64,000 nt of DNA, from the NCBI GenBank assembly GCA_003184365.1, contig NKYR01000046.1, positions 186,001 through 250,000 of the forward strand. Direction: 5' to 3'. The stretch's first letter is position 1, and each line of letters opens with the position of its first letter. A program made the position numbers and the translations under genes. The notes below the pieces were generated by a model, which was given only the letters and a program-made list of their open reading frames with translations, did no database searches and was not told where the DNA came from. Origin of the DNA: Evernia prunastri. Taxonomy: Eukaryota > Ascomycota > Lecanoromycetes > Lecanorales > Parmeliaceae. Below, piece by piece: positions 10,621-22,445 of the stretch.

Positions 10621-12269
10621 TCACTCCGATGGCTCCTTCTCAATGATAGCAGGAGCTTTGATTGTCCGGTCTTTGAGAAAGTGAAGACCCTCACCGCCCT
10701 ATTGGAACTGTCAGTTGCTGTAAGTTCAAGAGACCATGGTCCTGGCATACATAGCTGATCAGAGGCGAGACTTCCACCCCAGTTTCATCAGCTCCACTCT
10801 CGCTGACAACGGTTCCGCCAACTGCATCGATCCACCTTTTGCCTTGGTCCAGTATGTCTTTCTTGCTCGTGTCTGGGTCGTCCTCCCCTGTTCCTTTGGC
10901 GTTCTTTAGTGGCGAGAACTCGTCCTCTCGCTTAACCTCCATTGACGCAAATTTCTTGAGATCGAGCATAGGGAAAACATCGAAGACGAATTGCTCCAAT
11001 TTAATACCGTTTGGCTTCTCTGGTTTGATGGTCTCCCCATTGTCGGTATCAACGTAGGGTATTTTCTTCCTGGCCACATGATGGGGGAGCTTGTGCGCCC
11101 ATTCCTCGATGGTTTCCAGGAAGCGAAATGAGTAGTAATGATTTACAATGTTTGCCGCTCTGAACTTAAGAATCTCTGGTTGCTTCGGGTCTTTGGCTTC
11201 TGCAGTGGCTGTATCAATCTCGGAGTACTCCACTACATCTGGTTTCCCGTTCTTGAGTAGAATCAGGCCCACTGATTCTTTTGCACTTCGCTTTCGGACC
11301 ACTTTGGTGGCAATGTCCACGTCCTTGGATGTAGAGAAGCCCAGAAAAACTGGGTCAGCTACTTTCACCAGGCAATTATCCACACAATAGGCGTGGATAT
11401 GTTTGATTCCTCGTTTCCGCATATCCGTTCGAACATTGGAGGTCAAAAGGGCCTGGTAAATGCCACCATTACCGTCTGGAGCGACCGCCACCTATAACCA
11501 AACGTCAATATCGGGTCTCGGGCCCAACTGTTCACGTGTATACCTTAGACTTGCTCTCCAGTAGTATCTTCCCTTCGTTTGAAATACAGGGGAGAACGCC
11601 TTGCTCGAAGATAACCACATCGTCCTTTCCCAACCCAAAGTATGAATGCTCCTCGAAGAACTTTTCCGTCGGCCCTCGCGTAGGTCCGCTTGTCATCACA
11701 TACCAGGGTATGACGATGTTCTTTTTTCCGCTCTTCTTCTCTGCCAATTGTTGAACCTTCCATATCCTCTCGGCCTGTATCTGGAACAGTGACTTCTCGC
11801 TTGGTAGTCCAATGTTGAAGCACCCTTTAGGAGCCGAGCTACCTAGCCGTGTGCCTTGCCCACCAGCCATCAAGACCACAGCCACCTGCCCTTCAGCTAC
11901 CCGATCCAATCCGGAGTTATACCATGATTCGATGTCCTCTGACTTTGAATCCAGTACTGAGGCGGTCGCTTCTTCTGGTAAGGGTTCGAGCTTGACTTGA
12001 CCTTCTTTTCCCGAGTCCTGAGACTTCAGTGCTTTCTGGGTGACCTCGTTGATGTAGTTGGGATCAATGGAAGAGAGACGCTCGAAGAGGCCCGCCTTTT
12101 CAGCGGTATTAAGCTCGTCATAGAATGCTAGAACATGCTCTTGGCTGGCTTTTTCATAACGTTCCCGAAGTCTATTGATATCTTCCTCTGTCGGCTCTTT
12201 TGCCGGAACCCCTTCTTCTTTGGAGGAGAGGTTGAGCTTCTCGAGAATCTTGTTCATTGCCGAAGTCAT
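10621..12269 (-). CDS. UAP1: UDP-N-acetylglucosamine pyrophosphorylase
   Basis: It makes UDP-GlcNAc from UTP and GlcNAc-1-phosphate in the cytosol, the precursor for chitin, N-glycans and GPI anchors. Three exons: the first (MTSAMNKILEKLNL... to ...LLESKSK) joins to VAVAPDGNGG..., and an intron beginning gtatgc after SPLISY leads to GGEGLHFLKDRTIKAPAIIEKEPSE-stop. The sequence shows the uridylyltransferase loop VVLMAGGQGTRLGSSAPKGC, the WYVMTSGPT motif, FEQGVLPC, PDGNGGIYQAL, and the C-terminal NGIKLEQFVFDVFP and EVSPLISY blocks. It is full length for the family (about 500 residues). The product pathway leads to chitin; a chitinase at 36.8-38.7 kb acts at the other end of that pathway, but the two are not close neighbours. 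Confidence 0.95.
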
Positions 12270-12754
12270 GTTTTAAACCATGAAATTACAACTGTAGCTA
12301 GTTGTTGAACTTCAACCGTGTGAAATGAAGGTTTGACCTCAAATGAATGAGGGTGAGTGGAACAAAGAAAAATGGCGGGGTGCTGTTTATGTCGTATAGC
12401 CTGCATGCCAAGACCTAGAGCCCTAAGGTAAGGTACTCTCTAAGGTAAGTATCAAGTACAATTGATCAATCGAAACAAGGATCAAGACACGAAGAGTCCT
12501 AGCAAGCGGTATTGGAACAACTATCTATCCAAGACCCATTCAGATTGTGTGGTTTAGTACTGTAGGAAATTAAATACATTGGTTTACGATGTCGCATCAC
12601 ACGCATGCCATGTAAGCCTATTTTCCAACATTTGTACAAAGTTCCTCTCCACAATGCTTTCAACCCTACGCACTAGCATCAATGATGAATGCGTCTCATG
12701 GCGTCGTGAGTCGTGTACTACCTATCCTTACTTTAAGCCTTCCTTTCCTTGCAA
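12270..12754. other. Promoter of UAP1 and 3' flank of RRM protein
   Basis: The spacer shows no coding signal. It contains repeats of the short string ctaaggtaag near 12420-12450 and A/T-rich patches. Translated short frames have no family match. Confidence 0.4.
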
Positions 12755-13688
12755 CTATCGCCTCTTACTGCGGTCCTCATAATCGTCTCGTCGATAGTCC
12801 CTGCTTCTATCTCTTCTTCGCCGAATATCTGCTGACGGAGCACGCTCTCGATACCGGTCATGGTTCCTGGGACTCCGACTCCGTGCGTATCTACGCGGCC
12901 GGTCTTGTTGGTCGGGTTCCGTAATTCGCTCATGGCGTATTGCCTCCTTGTCGATGACCATTCCGTAGCCATTGGAATGATGGCGGTCCTCATCAGCTTT
13001 TGGATCCATAGCCCTGAATTGTCGCTTCTTCTCTAGACCTGCAATACCACCAAAGCCCCCTCCGTGCTGCGCCCGTTTGGAATTTGTGGCAGTTCGCCAT
13101 TTGTCTGAAAGCCGTGATACCTGTAGATTTGGTTAATGATAGACACTTGCGAAGGCTTGAAAATTGCGTACACTCTGTGAAAAGTCGACATGAATGCGGT
13201 GATCATCAATCAACACTCCTTGCATCTTGAAATATGCCTGCTCGCAGTCTTTCTGATTCTCGAATTCGATAAATGCGTATTGCAGGCTGTCTTTCGTACG
13301 TTTGTCTCGAATTACTTCGCAAGACACAATTGGGCCGAAGCGGCTGAATATTGTGTCTAGATCCTCATCTGTTTGAGCAGACTGTGTCAGCGATATGTGC
13401 CTCGAGGCCGCAGGATCGATGTGTCTGACCTTCTGTGACAGGATTGAGCTTGCATACAAAGAGTACATTCTCTGGGGGTTTGACCTCAGCATAAGCCAGA
13501 TCGCCCACAATCTCTAAGGTTAGAGCTTGCGCTCTAGCTTCCCTTTCGCGGCGTATTTTCTCTCTCGCTTCCTCCTCTGCCTGCTCATCGACCTCCCCGG
13601 AGACTGCGGCTTCTTCCTTCTCATCGCTTCTGGCGTCTTCTCCATTCCCTGTCTCCTGAGCCTGCAGCTTTGTATCGCGTTCAGACAT
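12755..13688 (-). CDS. PPIL4/Cyp6-type RRM protein lacking the cyclophilin domain
   Basis: Exons on the minus strand give a protein with an acidic/basic coiled region (EEEAREKIRREREARAQALTLE), then AEVKPPENVLFVCKLNPVT|EDEDLDTIFSRFG, a full RRM (RNP1-like LQYAFIEFEN) and the PPIL4 signature [23 protein letters not shown]. It then has a Gly-rich linker (GGGFGGIAGLEKKRQFRAMDP) and an Arg/Asp/Ser-rich tail ending DYEDRSKRR. This matches the C-terminal two-thirds of peptidyl-prolyl isomerase-like 4 (yeast-to-human spliceosome-associated cyclophilins). The family normally begins with about 165 residues of cyclophilin. None is seen upstream: the frame can be extended to 13850 but shows no cyclophilin motif, and 14-16 kb contains none. 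MSERDTKLQ at 13688 is the most plausible start. So it is probably an RRM-only derivative, or a rearranged gene. Confidence 0.8.
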
Positions 13689-16335
13689 GATGGCGAGGTG
13701 TTCAGGCGGTGCCGAAACACCGGAAGAAGGTTGTGTTGAGCGATGCTGAACCGATGATGGACGATCGCCGCCAAGACCTCGGTAACATATGGCGCCTGCG
13801 GGCGACTCAAATCTCGCAAATTTCTTTAGCTCCACAACAAACGACTCCACGAAATCGCTCAGTCTCAGGATTGCAGATATCTACCTTACCCATGCTCTTT
13901 GAAGCAGAAATGCTTGCATCAGAGTTGGTGTTGAGAAATTGAGGCTCGAGTTGTCCTGCTGCCCGCGAGGGCGCTAGGGTTGCGTCTAATGAGGCCGTAG
14001 GCCAACCTCAAGCCTTCTGCCCCTACAACACTGTTCAACGCCGTCTACAGCTGTCTCTAGCGTTTTGTGGTTAAGCAAAAATTCATTAAGGTGCTTTCGA
14101 ATGCTGGCCGATCTTTCGTTTTTCAGGGACTCAATCTTGAGCCTCCGGAAGAAAAAGAATTAGCAGATGTATTCTGATGCACGATGGCGATGGCAGCGAG
14201 GGTCTTAGCAAGCATATCTTCAACGAGGTGTGTGTCAATCAAGCACTGAACACTCACCGCATCTCCAGATAGACTAAATCAAGTGCAATCAAGGAAGGGT
14301 GGGTAAGATGTTTCAGGACCTATGAAGATGCAAGAATAAGCTGACCGCATCCTTCGGCACTGCCCATCTGCACGCCTGCACACCTGCTTCTTCAAATGCA
14401 CGTCTACGAGAGCACGTTCCGCGTGCCTGAAAAGACTTTCAGCGGCAGGGGGGAGTAGCGTCTTTCCTCTGCAGCTATCCGTGCGGTGTATCAAAGTAGC
14501 AGAATCGTTGGATCCCGTCATGTCCTCAGCATTATGGACTCAAATACAGATCTCCTAACCTATTCTCTGCTAGTAGAATATAAGCGGCTGCCAATAAAAC
14601 CAAATTACATGCTTCCCGCCAGCATAGGTCCCTATAGCCTTTAGGGAAGACTTAGCAGTTTTTGGCCATAGTTGAAGACGCCTCCCGCCATTCTATTGTT
14701 GCGGCTGTTTCAACGTCTTTTGCGTTCTTCATTATTTCTGTTATATTTGAATTGGGTACTGTGCTAATCAAAGGCCAGAAATTGGAAGTTTCAAAGCCCC
14801 GTGCCTTGTAGTACGGCCGCTCGCGAGCCGTGCGAGCAAGTCCGAGTCGAAAAGGAGTGCAGGAGGTTTTTTCTGGATTTGGGCGACCTCCGCTGGCTTG
14901 AAATTCCTTTTCGTCATGCTACATTCACGCAATTCGAAGCCGCGAGGCTATCGATCTGCCCTCCTGTCCAGGGAATGGAAACAGCTCTGATCCTGCTTTG
15001 GCACAGTAAACTCATAGCCACCATTGCTTCCCGTCCCGGAATCTGCTCCAGATGTGTTTTCATGGAATATGTCTCCAATTGCCAACGTAAGTCTGTAGGG
15101 ACACGGTGCTGTGCAAAATCAAGAGGCGCGGTGGGTAACGTATTGATTTAAGGTATAGTAAGCGGAACCGAAATACATGAGGCTGTAGGTAAGCAAGCTC
15201 GTTCTCGGTTTGCTGCCCGAGACAAAACCTGGTTCTGGCACGGGTAGGCGATTTGATCAATTGGCAGGAATTCTCTCGCACACTGTGAGACTCGCTCTCA
15301 CTCACATTAGAGCGTCGCAGTACACAAGTAATCTTGGGCGGTTGCTTGACCTTTAGTCTGAAGAAAAAGAGGTGGGGGCTGCCGCGTCGGCTCAAGGCAG
15401 TTTGCCTGGAAAACCCTACCACCACCATCAAACAATGATTTCCCGTAAGCAATCAACCAGCGCACGCTCTCACAGAAGGGAAGACATATTTCTCCTTCAA
15501 AGTGATGGCTCACCTGTTACAAAACACAAGAAGTTACCGCGGTCACAATCAAAGGCTTGTGGTGAGAGAAAGGAGATCCTACAGGGTTTTTCAGCAGCAA
15601 TGTATGGATAGTTTCACTTTGCCTAGATCATGCCGATCCAGAGTAATGTTTTCGGAAGTAAGGGTAAGGCCATCCAACCATTGGCTGTTATCGTTCTCTG
15701 GCGCTATGGTCTGAGCTCCTCTGGCGTCAATCAAGGTTAGATTCCTCCGATCAGCGTGGTATCAAGAGTATTCGAACTTCGTCTTTTCTTGCGGCCGAAG
15801 CGTCTACCGGAACCACAAGATCCGATCCATCTTGCAGATAATCGGCGCTCGCTCCCGTCTCCTTTATGTCACTGGCTGCATGGGACCGCTAATGTTGGAC
15901 CCACCCCGGAGGAAAAGCGTAAGGCGCAGAGCTGAAGCCGCTATTCTTTGTCTGTAGACACTTCAATCCTACCTGTGAAGGAACAGTCGACAGGTCATTT
16001 CACCTTTGGGTTGAGCTGGTATCGAATTGGTCCTCTTGCAGCAGAGGGATCGTAACAGTCCTGGTCTGCAGTTTAGGTCTCCGTCGAATTACTTATAGTT
16101 AGACATCATTCCCAACTTCTATCCTCATACCATTAAATACTCATCTCACAATTCACCGTCTCTCGCCAAACACTTCAACTTCACAGTGAGGAAACCGCCG
16201 CTTAGAGAGTGTTAGTCCTACTCGGAAATTGCGTTCTCTGCTGGGACGCTCTCACTTTGGTGTTCACGTCAGCGCAAAGATTCGCACCACTGAGCGTTCA
16301 CTCCGATTCGAGCCCAGTGTTGAGTGCACAAGGTA
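13689..16335. other. 2.6-kb gene-poor stretch
   Basis: No coding region could be supported. Short ORFs on both strands (for example 14801-15151 +, 15060-15452 -) lack recognisable motifs and splice-consistent partners. I looked for the missing cyclophilin part of the neighbouring PPIL4-like gene here in all frames by eye (FxNxH, GPxLSMAN-like, ERLAASQF) and did not find it. The last 250 bases (16080-16335) are probably the promoter and leader of the Zn2Cys6 gene. Confidence 0.45.
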
Positions 16336-17930
16336 ATGACCCGTGCTTATCACGGAATTGCCCGAGGATTCAACACTTACGGCCCAAACGAAAGCATGGC
16401 TCAGCCACGGTCGCTCGCCTACCGTGGTACAACGAGATCTTATCCTGATGGCAATGAGAGTGATGAGTCTAAGTCTCCACGAGGGGACAGGAAGGCGAGG
16501 AAGCGAAACAGTGTGGCGGTACGTTCTTCAAGGAAACTCTGGCAGCCTAATCTGGTACTGAAGAAGGCTGACTTGCCATGAACAGTGTGCACGTTGCCGC
16601 AAACGGAAGATCAAATGTACCGGTGATCTCCTTGATGGCAACGGCTGTGAAGCTTGCCAGGCCGCTGGGGTGCCACGAAGCTCTTGCCACTACCTAAGGG
16701 TAAGCATAAATAACCTCCGCCACTCAGATTCTTCTGTTGACATACGTGAGCTAGGTGAATTCTCACCATTTAGAAGATGTTGCATTGCAAGTCTCCAGTG
16801 AAACGGAATGGCCATACTCAGCACCTGCCCCGGGCAGCTACGGCCGGATCACAACCGATCCAAGCCAGTACGCTCTTGCAAACGTCAACCACGTTCCCCA
16901 GCAAGTGTCTACACCGTACGCACCAAGGTGAGCCATCTAACTGAAAGTCGAAGCGCTTGCTGACATCTCAAGTGTACCATACTCGACTTCGCAGGCCCGC
17001 CCACCTTTCCCGCCCACCAACTATCCGACCAGCTACAATGGCCAATACGACGTGCAGAGGCCCCTTCAGGGACCGTCTCTCCAGATGTCACAAATAGCTA
17101 CACCAGGCTATTCCGCTCTCGAATATCCTCAGCAGTGGAATCCATTGCCTTCCCACGGCAGACAGACCTCCCACGCTATGCTCTACCAAGATCTTTCGAG
17201 ATATGAGACATCGACGGTCCCAAATGTTGCGGCAGAGGGGCCCTCGGTGTTTCCTGGCATGTCTCCCCTTGTCGCTCATTTGCCGGCTCATGGTGGCAAC
17301 AGGACGCTTCCTATTCCTGATCCAAAATCGTCATTCGAGAGCAGCAATGGATCCATGCAAGGAAGTGATGGAGAGGTTGGCGTGTACCAACAACACCTTG
17401 AGACAGGGACTAGCCAAGGGTCAGTCAGCTCCGCATGCCAAGATGCAATCAGCGCAACAGGTCAGGGCACTAGCACGTCGTCGTCGTCTCCTAGCGAGAC
17501 CCAAGAAATGTCAACGCTCGGCTACGTCCCTATGACCCACACGTCACCGAGCGCATCTAGCGAAAACACCTCTGGCTTCCACTCCATGAGCACATCAAAT
17601 ACGAGTAACGTCGGCAGTTATGCCGCCAGCCCGACGCCCGCGATCCAGTCCCAGCAGCATGCAAACAGCCAGCTCCCAAGTCTCAATTCTCCATACGATG
17701 GTTATAGTGGGCACAGAGGCCCTAACGCGTCGGATAGGACGTCGGACTCAATCGCGATCAGAAGTGGGAATGTATACGATCCACATGGCCGTCCTCGGAT
17801 CCTACAACCCCAGCCTCAACGCACGCCAACTTACGACCTGTTCAAAGGTTCCTACGAAGGAAGTGGTAAGCATTCTGCCAAGGTGCTCAAATCGAACGGG
17901 CATGGTCGTAGGCCTGATGGGAAGCGTTGA
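16336..17930 (+). CDS. Zn2Cys6 transcription factor
   Basis: A nuclear fungal-type regulator. Exons: 16336-16518, 16586-16699, 16755 onward, then the last exon after a short intron, reading to 17930. The N-terminus MTRAYHGIARGFNTYGP and the SYPDGNESDESKSPRGDRK stretch lead into the binuclear cluster: C-A-R-C-R-K-R-K-I-K-C-x(9)-C-x2-C-x(7)-C, with the basic RKRKIKC block. The cluster sits in its own exon. It continues CHYLR|VNSHHLEDVALQV. The remaining 350 residues are Ser/Thr/Gln/Pro-rich with no Fungal_trans domain visible, ending in a basic tail (SNGHGRRPDGKR). The target genes cannot be inferred from the neighbours. The first exon could have an upstream partner, but MTRAYHGIARG looks like a natural start. 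Confidence 0.85.
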
Positions 17931-18418
17931 GACCTCTTCTCGCTCTGCTGGCGCCATGAATACCGCTCCACCTTTGCAGCCAAGAGAATGAAAACAATCG
18001 TGCTCATTGCCACTACACTGTCTAGATTGATTTCGATGGCAAAATGTCCGGCCTACTGGATTAGTCTCTGTCCAGCTGTTCTTCCCTTGCTGGCAGAGCT
18101 TGTAGAGCGGACGGTGGTCGGCCATGTCGCGCTCCCTTCGAACGGAAGGTTCTTTCTTTGGCGGTACTCACAATTATGCGGATAAAAGTCAAAATATAAG
18201 GCGCTTGCGGGGTTTCGTTTGTGTATCTGATAGAATCTTCGATAGAGTATTAATGGAGTCATTCAAGCAATCTTGCAATCACAATCATCAAGTGGTAGCT
18301 GGAACATCTTTGCCATTCCCTATGCGCCACAGGGTGCAGCTACATAATGCAGGTATACACAAGCATGCTCCACCATCTTGTTCTAAATAAACACGAACCA
18401 GCACGCATGCAACATCGC
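17931..18418. other. Convergent 3' region
   Basis: The 3' flanks of the Zn2Cys6 gene and the convergent eS24 gene. Nothing else supported. Confidence 0.4.
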
Positions 18419-19020
18419 TTATTTCTTCTTGTCCTTCGATGCCGCCGCCTTCCCCTTAGCCGTTCCCCGCACAGTCTTGGCTCGGTTTTTGCGTTGCTTG
18501 CCTAACCATCATCACACAGTCAGCACAAACCCTTCTTCCCAGTCCCATGCATCCAAGGCCAGCGTGTAATTTCACCCTTGTGGAAAGATTGTACGTACGC
18601 TGCTGTCTGCTTGCCTTTTCAATCTTTGTAGCCGCCCCATACCTCACCAACCGATAATGTGGCTCGAACTTCTTCATGACCTCATGGCTATCGTATATCA
18701 GAGCGAACCCGGTCGACTTGCCTCCACCGAATTGCGTGCGGAAGCCAAAGCAGGACACTTGGTCTTTGTTGGCCTTGTAAGCCTCGGCGAGTCTTTGACG
18801 GAGTTCGTCTTTGGAGACGTTGGCGCGGTTCGGGTGGAGGACGTCACTGTAGAGTAGCACGATCAGAACGCATTCCACGCATAGAGTTCCAAGAAGTCAA
18901 AAGAGCCATGGGCTTTGCGGGCTGATGGAGCACTCACACTACGAACTGCTTTCGACCGAGGAGGGAGTTGCGGATGAATTTGCGCGTGCGCAGCGTTACG
19001 GCCGTGTCCTTCTCTGCCAT
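18419..19020 (-). CDS. rps24: 40S ribosomal protein S24 (eS24)
   Basis: A structural protein of the small ribosomal subunit. Exons read MAEKDTAVTLRTRKFIRNSLLGRKQFVV | DVLHPNRANVSKDELRQRLAEAYKANKDQVSCFGFRTQFGGGKSTGFALIYDS...(18.65-18.85 kb) | GKQRKNRAKTVRGTAKGKAAASKDKKK-stop. The middle block is the family's hallmark and the Lys-rich tail is usual in fungi. Length (about 135 residues) is normal. The ATG at 19020 directly precedes the conserved N-terminus. The sequence upstream (gtttgctagctg and ctcacag near 19080) suggests a 5'-UTR intron, common in fungal ribosomal protein genes, but that is inference. Confidence 0.95.
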
Positions 19021-19326
19021 GTTTGCTAGCTGTATAATTCCATTAGCGAAGAGACTGGATATCACAAGCGTATATGCGGTGACTCACAGAGAGCGTGTTG
19101 CTGGATCTTCGATGGCCGAGCAAAGTCGAGGAGGTTCATCTGTAATTTGCGTGTGTGCAAAATAGAGTGTCGCTTAGCTTGAGGCTAGCCTTATCTCCAC
19201 TAGCGCATTAGATCTTGGCGAGCTTGGCACCCTCTTTCTCAGCGTGAACTTATTACATTGGATTCAGATTTAGAGAAGGTTTGGAAATGATCAGTCTCGA
19301 GTATTTGTGGGCTAGTACTTCCGAGC

Positions 19327-20699
19327 ATGGACATCATTGCACCCGTGAAGCTCCTCAAGAGGCAGTATCTGCAGCTTTTGGAACCGGAAGCACTTACACT
19401 TCCTTACAAAGAGCTTCTCAGGTTGCCGGGTACACAGGCGGAGATATACACTGACATGCTTGATGAATCCAAAATTAAATATGCACCACCTGAGCGTTAC
19501 AGGTTCCGTGTGCTCAAAAGACTTGTGAAAGCCCTGGAAGACGCAATTGAGGAACCAGAGGAAGATGTAGGCTTTCTATTCCTCCTCATGAGACTTGATT
19601 CTTTGCTCAATGTTGTCTTCGTCTCTTAGAAATTGAAAGACACCGGGGCTCTCCTACTGATGTGCTTTCTTTTGTCATGGGTAGGAGATCTCAGACGACA
19701 TTTCGACGTGTTTAGCCAAATTCATGAGCCACCCTTTGCCATCCCCAAGCACAGCAGCGCAGCAAAAGAGCTACGTGACTTATACTGCACCCACGCTTGG
19801 TCAAAGCGAGGCTCAAGTCACCCTGCTGGAAGCTCCTTCGTTACTGGCTTCTTCTGGAACCACTGGTTTTCGTACTTGGGAAGCAGCCTTGTTCCTAGGA
19901 GCCTACCTTTCGTCTCCGGAAGGGAACCACTTTGTCACTGGCAGGAATGTTCTTGAACTTGGTGCAGGTACAGGTTTCCTGTCTATATTCTGCGCTAAAC
20001 ATCTTGGTGCTCAGCGTGTGCTGGCTACGGACGGGAGTCACGAGGTCATCAGCGATATCAAATCTAATATACATCTGAATGAGCTGGAAGACGGTGAATT
20101 GATTCAGCCAGCTATTCTACAATGGGGTCACGCCCTCATTGGGGGTGTCGCTGACTGCCGTGAGGATAAGCGCTCCTATGATCTGATCCTCGGAGCTGAT
20201 GTGGTGGGTGATTTCACCTCCATGAATGAAGGTCGTCAATCGGACCCTCTACCCGAGTCTTAAGACATAAATCATTAGATGATCATTAGATGTCAAGCTT
20301 GCCGTCCACAGTCAATACCCTCTTTTGCAAAGAACAAGGAAGGCTAATTTGTCGACTAGACGTATGACCTCAAATCCATTCCTCCATTGATCGCTACTAT
20401 GAGAGACCTCTTCGAATTATATGACGTCAACATCTTGATATCCGCTACAGTTCGAAACGAGAAAACCTTGGACGCGTTCATAATAGCATGTGGTGCGTAG
20501 GGGTAATCTGGCTACCACATTCATATGACCTCAAAGTTCTGACCAGACTACAGAGAAGACTGGCTTCAACCTTGAGCAACTAGATGTGCCTATGCCCGAG
20601 AAAGAAAATCAAATGGGGTTCTTTGTTCCAACAACCGCAACCATCAAAATATTCTTGATCACCAAAGAAGGGCCAATACGAGACCCTTTCGCGCTGTGA
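19327..20699 (+). CDS. EFM3: Protein-lysine N-methyltransferase, Efm3/FAM86 family
   Basis: A class I SAM-dependent methyltransferase of the group that methylates elongation factor 2 (Efm3 in yeast, EEF2KMT/FAM86A in animals). Exons join as ...IEEPEED|EISDDISTCLAKF..., ...DLILGADV|TYDLKSIPPLIATMRDLF..., ...AFIIAC|EKTGFNLEQL..., ending KEGPIRDPFAL. The N-terminal FAM86-type helical region (MDIIAPVKLLKRQYLQLLEP) is present. The SAM-binding motif I is VLELGAGTGFLSIF, followed by the acidic VLATDGS, and the product motif DLILGADVTYD. The preceding GTTGFRTWEAALFLGAYL is the family's conserved block. Total length (about 360) is normal. It is divergently placed from rps24 with about 300 bases between. 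Confidence 0.92.
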
Positions 20700-20964
20700 T
20701 CCATAGTCCTAGGCGTTCAGCTTGATTCCGCAGGCCATTGATTCATCGCTCCCTGTCATGCGGGAGTGCACTCAGCATTCTCCTATGAAGCAAAGTGATT
20801 GAATGATGCCAAAACGCTACACACTTAGACCGTGCTATCGCATTTACACTGTTTCTCACCGGAAGAAATTGGAACGTGAAGGCATTAGGAGCTCGTTGCA
20901 ACTCGAGGTATGTTTAATGCTCGACCTTTGCTTACATGCAATATCTTCTCTCAGCACATCACCA

Positions 20965-21579
20965 TCACTTCCCCTCCTCCCTCCTGGCAGTCGCTATCAG
21001 CGTCTCACAAGCCCGGAAACCATTCCAACATTTCTTGCAATAAGTTTGATGATGCAACCTCGACGTCCCCTGAAATAGTCTCGCTTGATACCTTAGGACT
21101 TCCTCCTCGCCGAGGCCTTTCTTCCACAACGGGAAAGTTTCTGACTCCATCTCCTTCCAGCACTCCTGACAGAGATCTTCATAGCGGCGCAGGCCGTCTT
21201 TGGGCAGCTCTGAACAACCCTCGCACATCACCCTCTTCCTCATTTCTCACATGAACACGGTCCCGCGAGGATGCCGATAGTTCTTGTTACGCATGCCGCA
21301 TTCGATGCAGATCCTGTTTTCAGGAAACATTGCATAGAGGTCGTCTGGCACGAAATTGTGGCCTGGGCGAAGACGTTGGCAGTCCGCGCAGCAGCGGAGA
21401 CGGCGATGAGAGCAGTAGGCTGTGTGTTCCATGCGGCCCACCTCTTCATAGCTGAGAGGGCGAATTAGGTTGTAGAAGTACCTGTTTGTGAGTCGGAGGA
21501 GCATGGTGGTGGGGAACACTTCAAGACTCTTGATGATCTGCAGGTGCAGCTCTTGGGGAAGCTGTATGAGGGAGGGCAT
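20965..21579 (-). pseudogene. F-box / Cys-pair protein, copy 1, in-frame stop
   Basis: Codons from 21579 give MPSLIQLPQELHLQIIKSL, an F-box-like helix pair (FPTTMLLRLTNRYFYNLIRPL) and Cys pairs (CCADCQRLRP, ICIECG). The frame then meets TGA at 21247-21249, after RGTVFM. Directly beyond, in the same frame, coding resumes with two more Cys pairs (VMCEGCSELP and LCQECWKEM) and runs to 20965. Continuation in the same frame with the expected Cys-x2-Cys pattern argues that the TGA is a mutation or a sequencing error. The TGA is where related proteins have a hydrophobic or aromatic residue, so a TGG-to-TGA change is possible. F-box proteins usually link substrates to SCF ubiquitin ligases. First of three tandem paralogues. 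Confidence 0.65.
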
Positions 21580-21936
21580 CTTGCTCTGGTGCGCTTATGG
21601 ATGTGTGATCTTGAAGTGGAGAAAATGGCCTTTTGTTGTCAGTAGGTTCTGGGATACTTAGAGAGCTGGCATTAATGATGTCGTTGCTATGCGTGGGACC
21701 AGTGAGTAGCAAAGAGTAATGCGTGCCGTTCAGATAGTGATGGGAATGAGTGCATTTGTGGAGGAAACAGGGCGTAGGTAAGACACATTGTGGCTCTGGC
21801 AAGGCTGTCGTCCGCTATTCGAAACCCGTGTTAGGCAGGCATTCCCTCTACGGGCACTGCTGATGACCGATCCGCGGCTACGTATAACACAACTCGATCT
21901 CCTTCTCTCCAGGCCTATGTTTGCCTCTCTCCCAGG

Positions 21937-22357
21937 CTATACTGAAACAAGCCTCCTCCGCCACCGCGTGCCTGTTATCGTCAGCCGCTTTCCGTCCCCG
22001 TTCGCCCAGTAGGCGTTCAGATGCCTTGCGCTATTTTTCATGATAAACATTGCACTCGACGCATGTGCTCTCCTCCTTGTGGTGATAGCCTCGAACGCAC
22101 ACATGTCGTCGATATTCGTTGAACTTGCGCTCGGGGCGAAGGCGGTTGCACTTGCCGCAAGTGACCACACATTGGGGTAGAGTATACTCGCTTCGCTCCA
22201 CGGTTAGCATTTCTTGATAGTTGAGGCGGTTTGAGAATATCGAAAAAGTATGTGCGGATGAGGCGAAGGGTCATGCTGGTGGGGAAGAGTCGAGTTCATG
22301 GATGATTGAAAGGGGCACCGCGCTTGGAAGAGCTATGAGACGTGGTTGGGAAGGCAT
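21937..22357 (-). pseudogene. F-box / Cys-pair protein, copy 2, frameshifted
   Basis: A paralogue of the flanking copies, decayed. It starts at an ATG (22355-22357) reading MPSQPRLIALP and SIIHELDS. It then shifts frame to FPTSMTLRLIRTYFFDILKP (compare copy 1 FPTTMLLRLTNRYFYNLIRP). It shifts again to LNYQEMLTVERSEYTLPQ and the Cys pairs TCGKCNRLRPERKF and TCVECNVYHEK, followed by TAG. So there are two frameshifts and a stop within 350 bases. Each segment aligns with copy 1 in order. I list the fragments only. No intron signal at the two junctions can explain the shifts, so this is a pseudogene unless the sequence has errors. Confidence 0.7.
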
Positions 22358-22445
22358 TGTGGATCTTCTGGGGACGGAGGTCGGGATGGAGTTGGAAAGT
22401 GGGACCGTGCGGGTTAGAGGGAGTAGCGTTAGAAGTCGTCGACAA

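Noticed and set aside
13689..13850. Upstream extension of the PPIL4-like frame to 13850
   Set aside because: The residues show no cyclophilin or other motif, and the first Met in the conserved-looking region is at 13688. Kept only as an alternative start.
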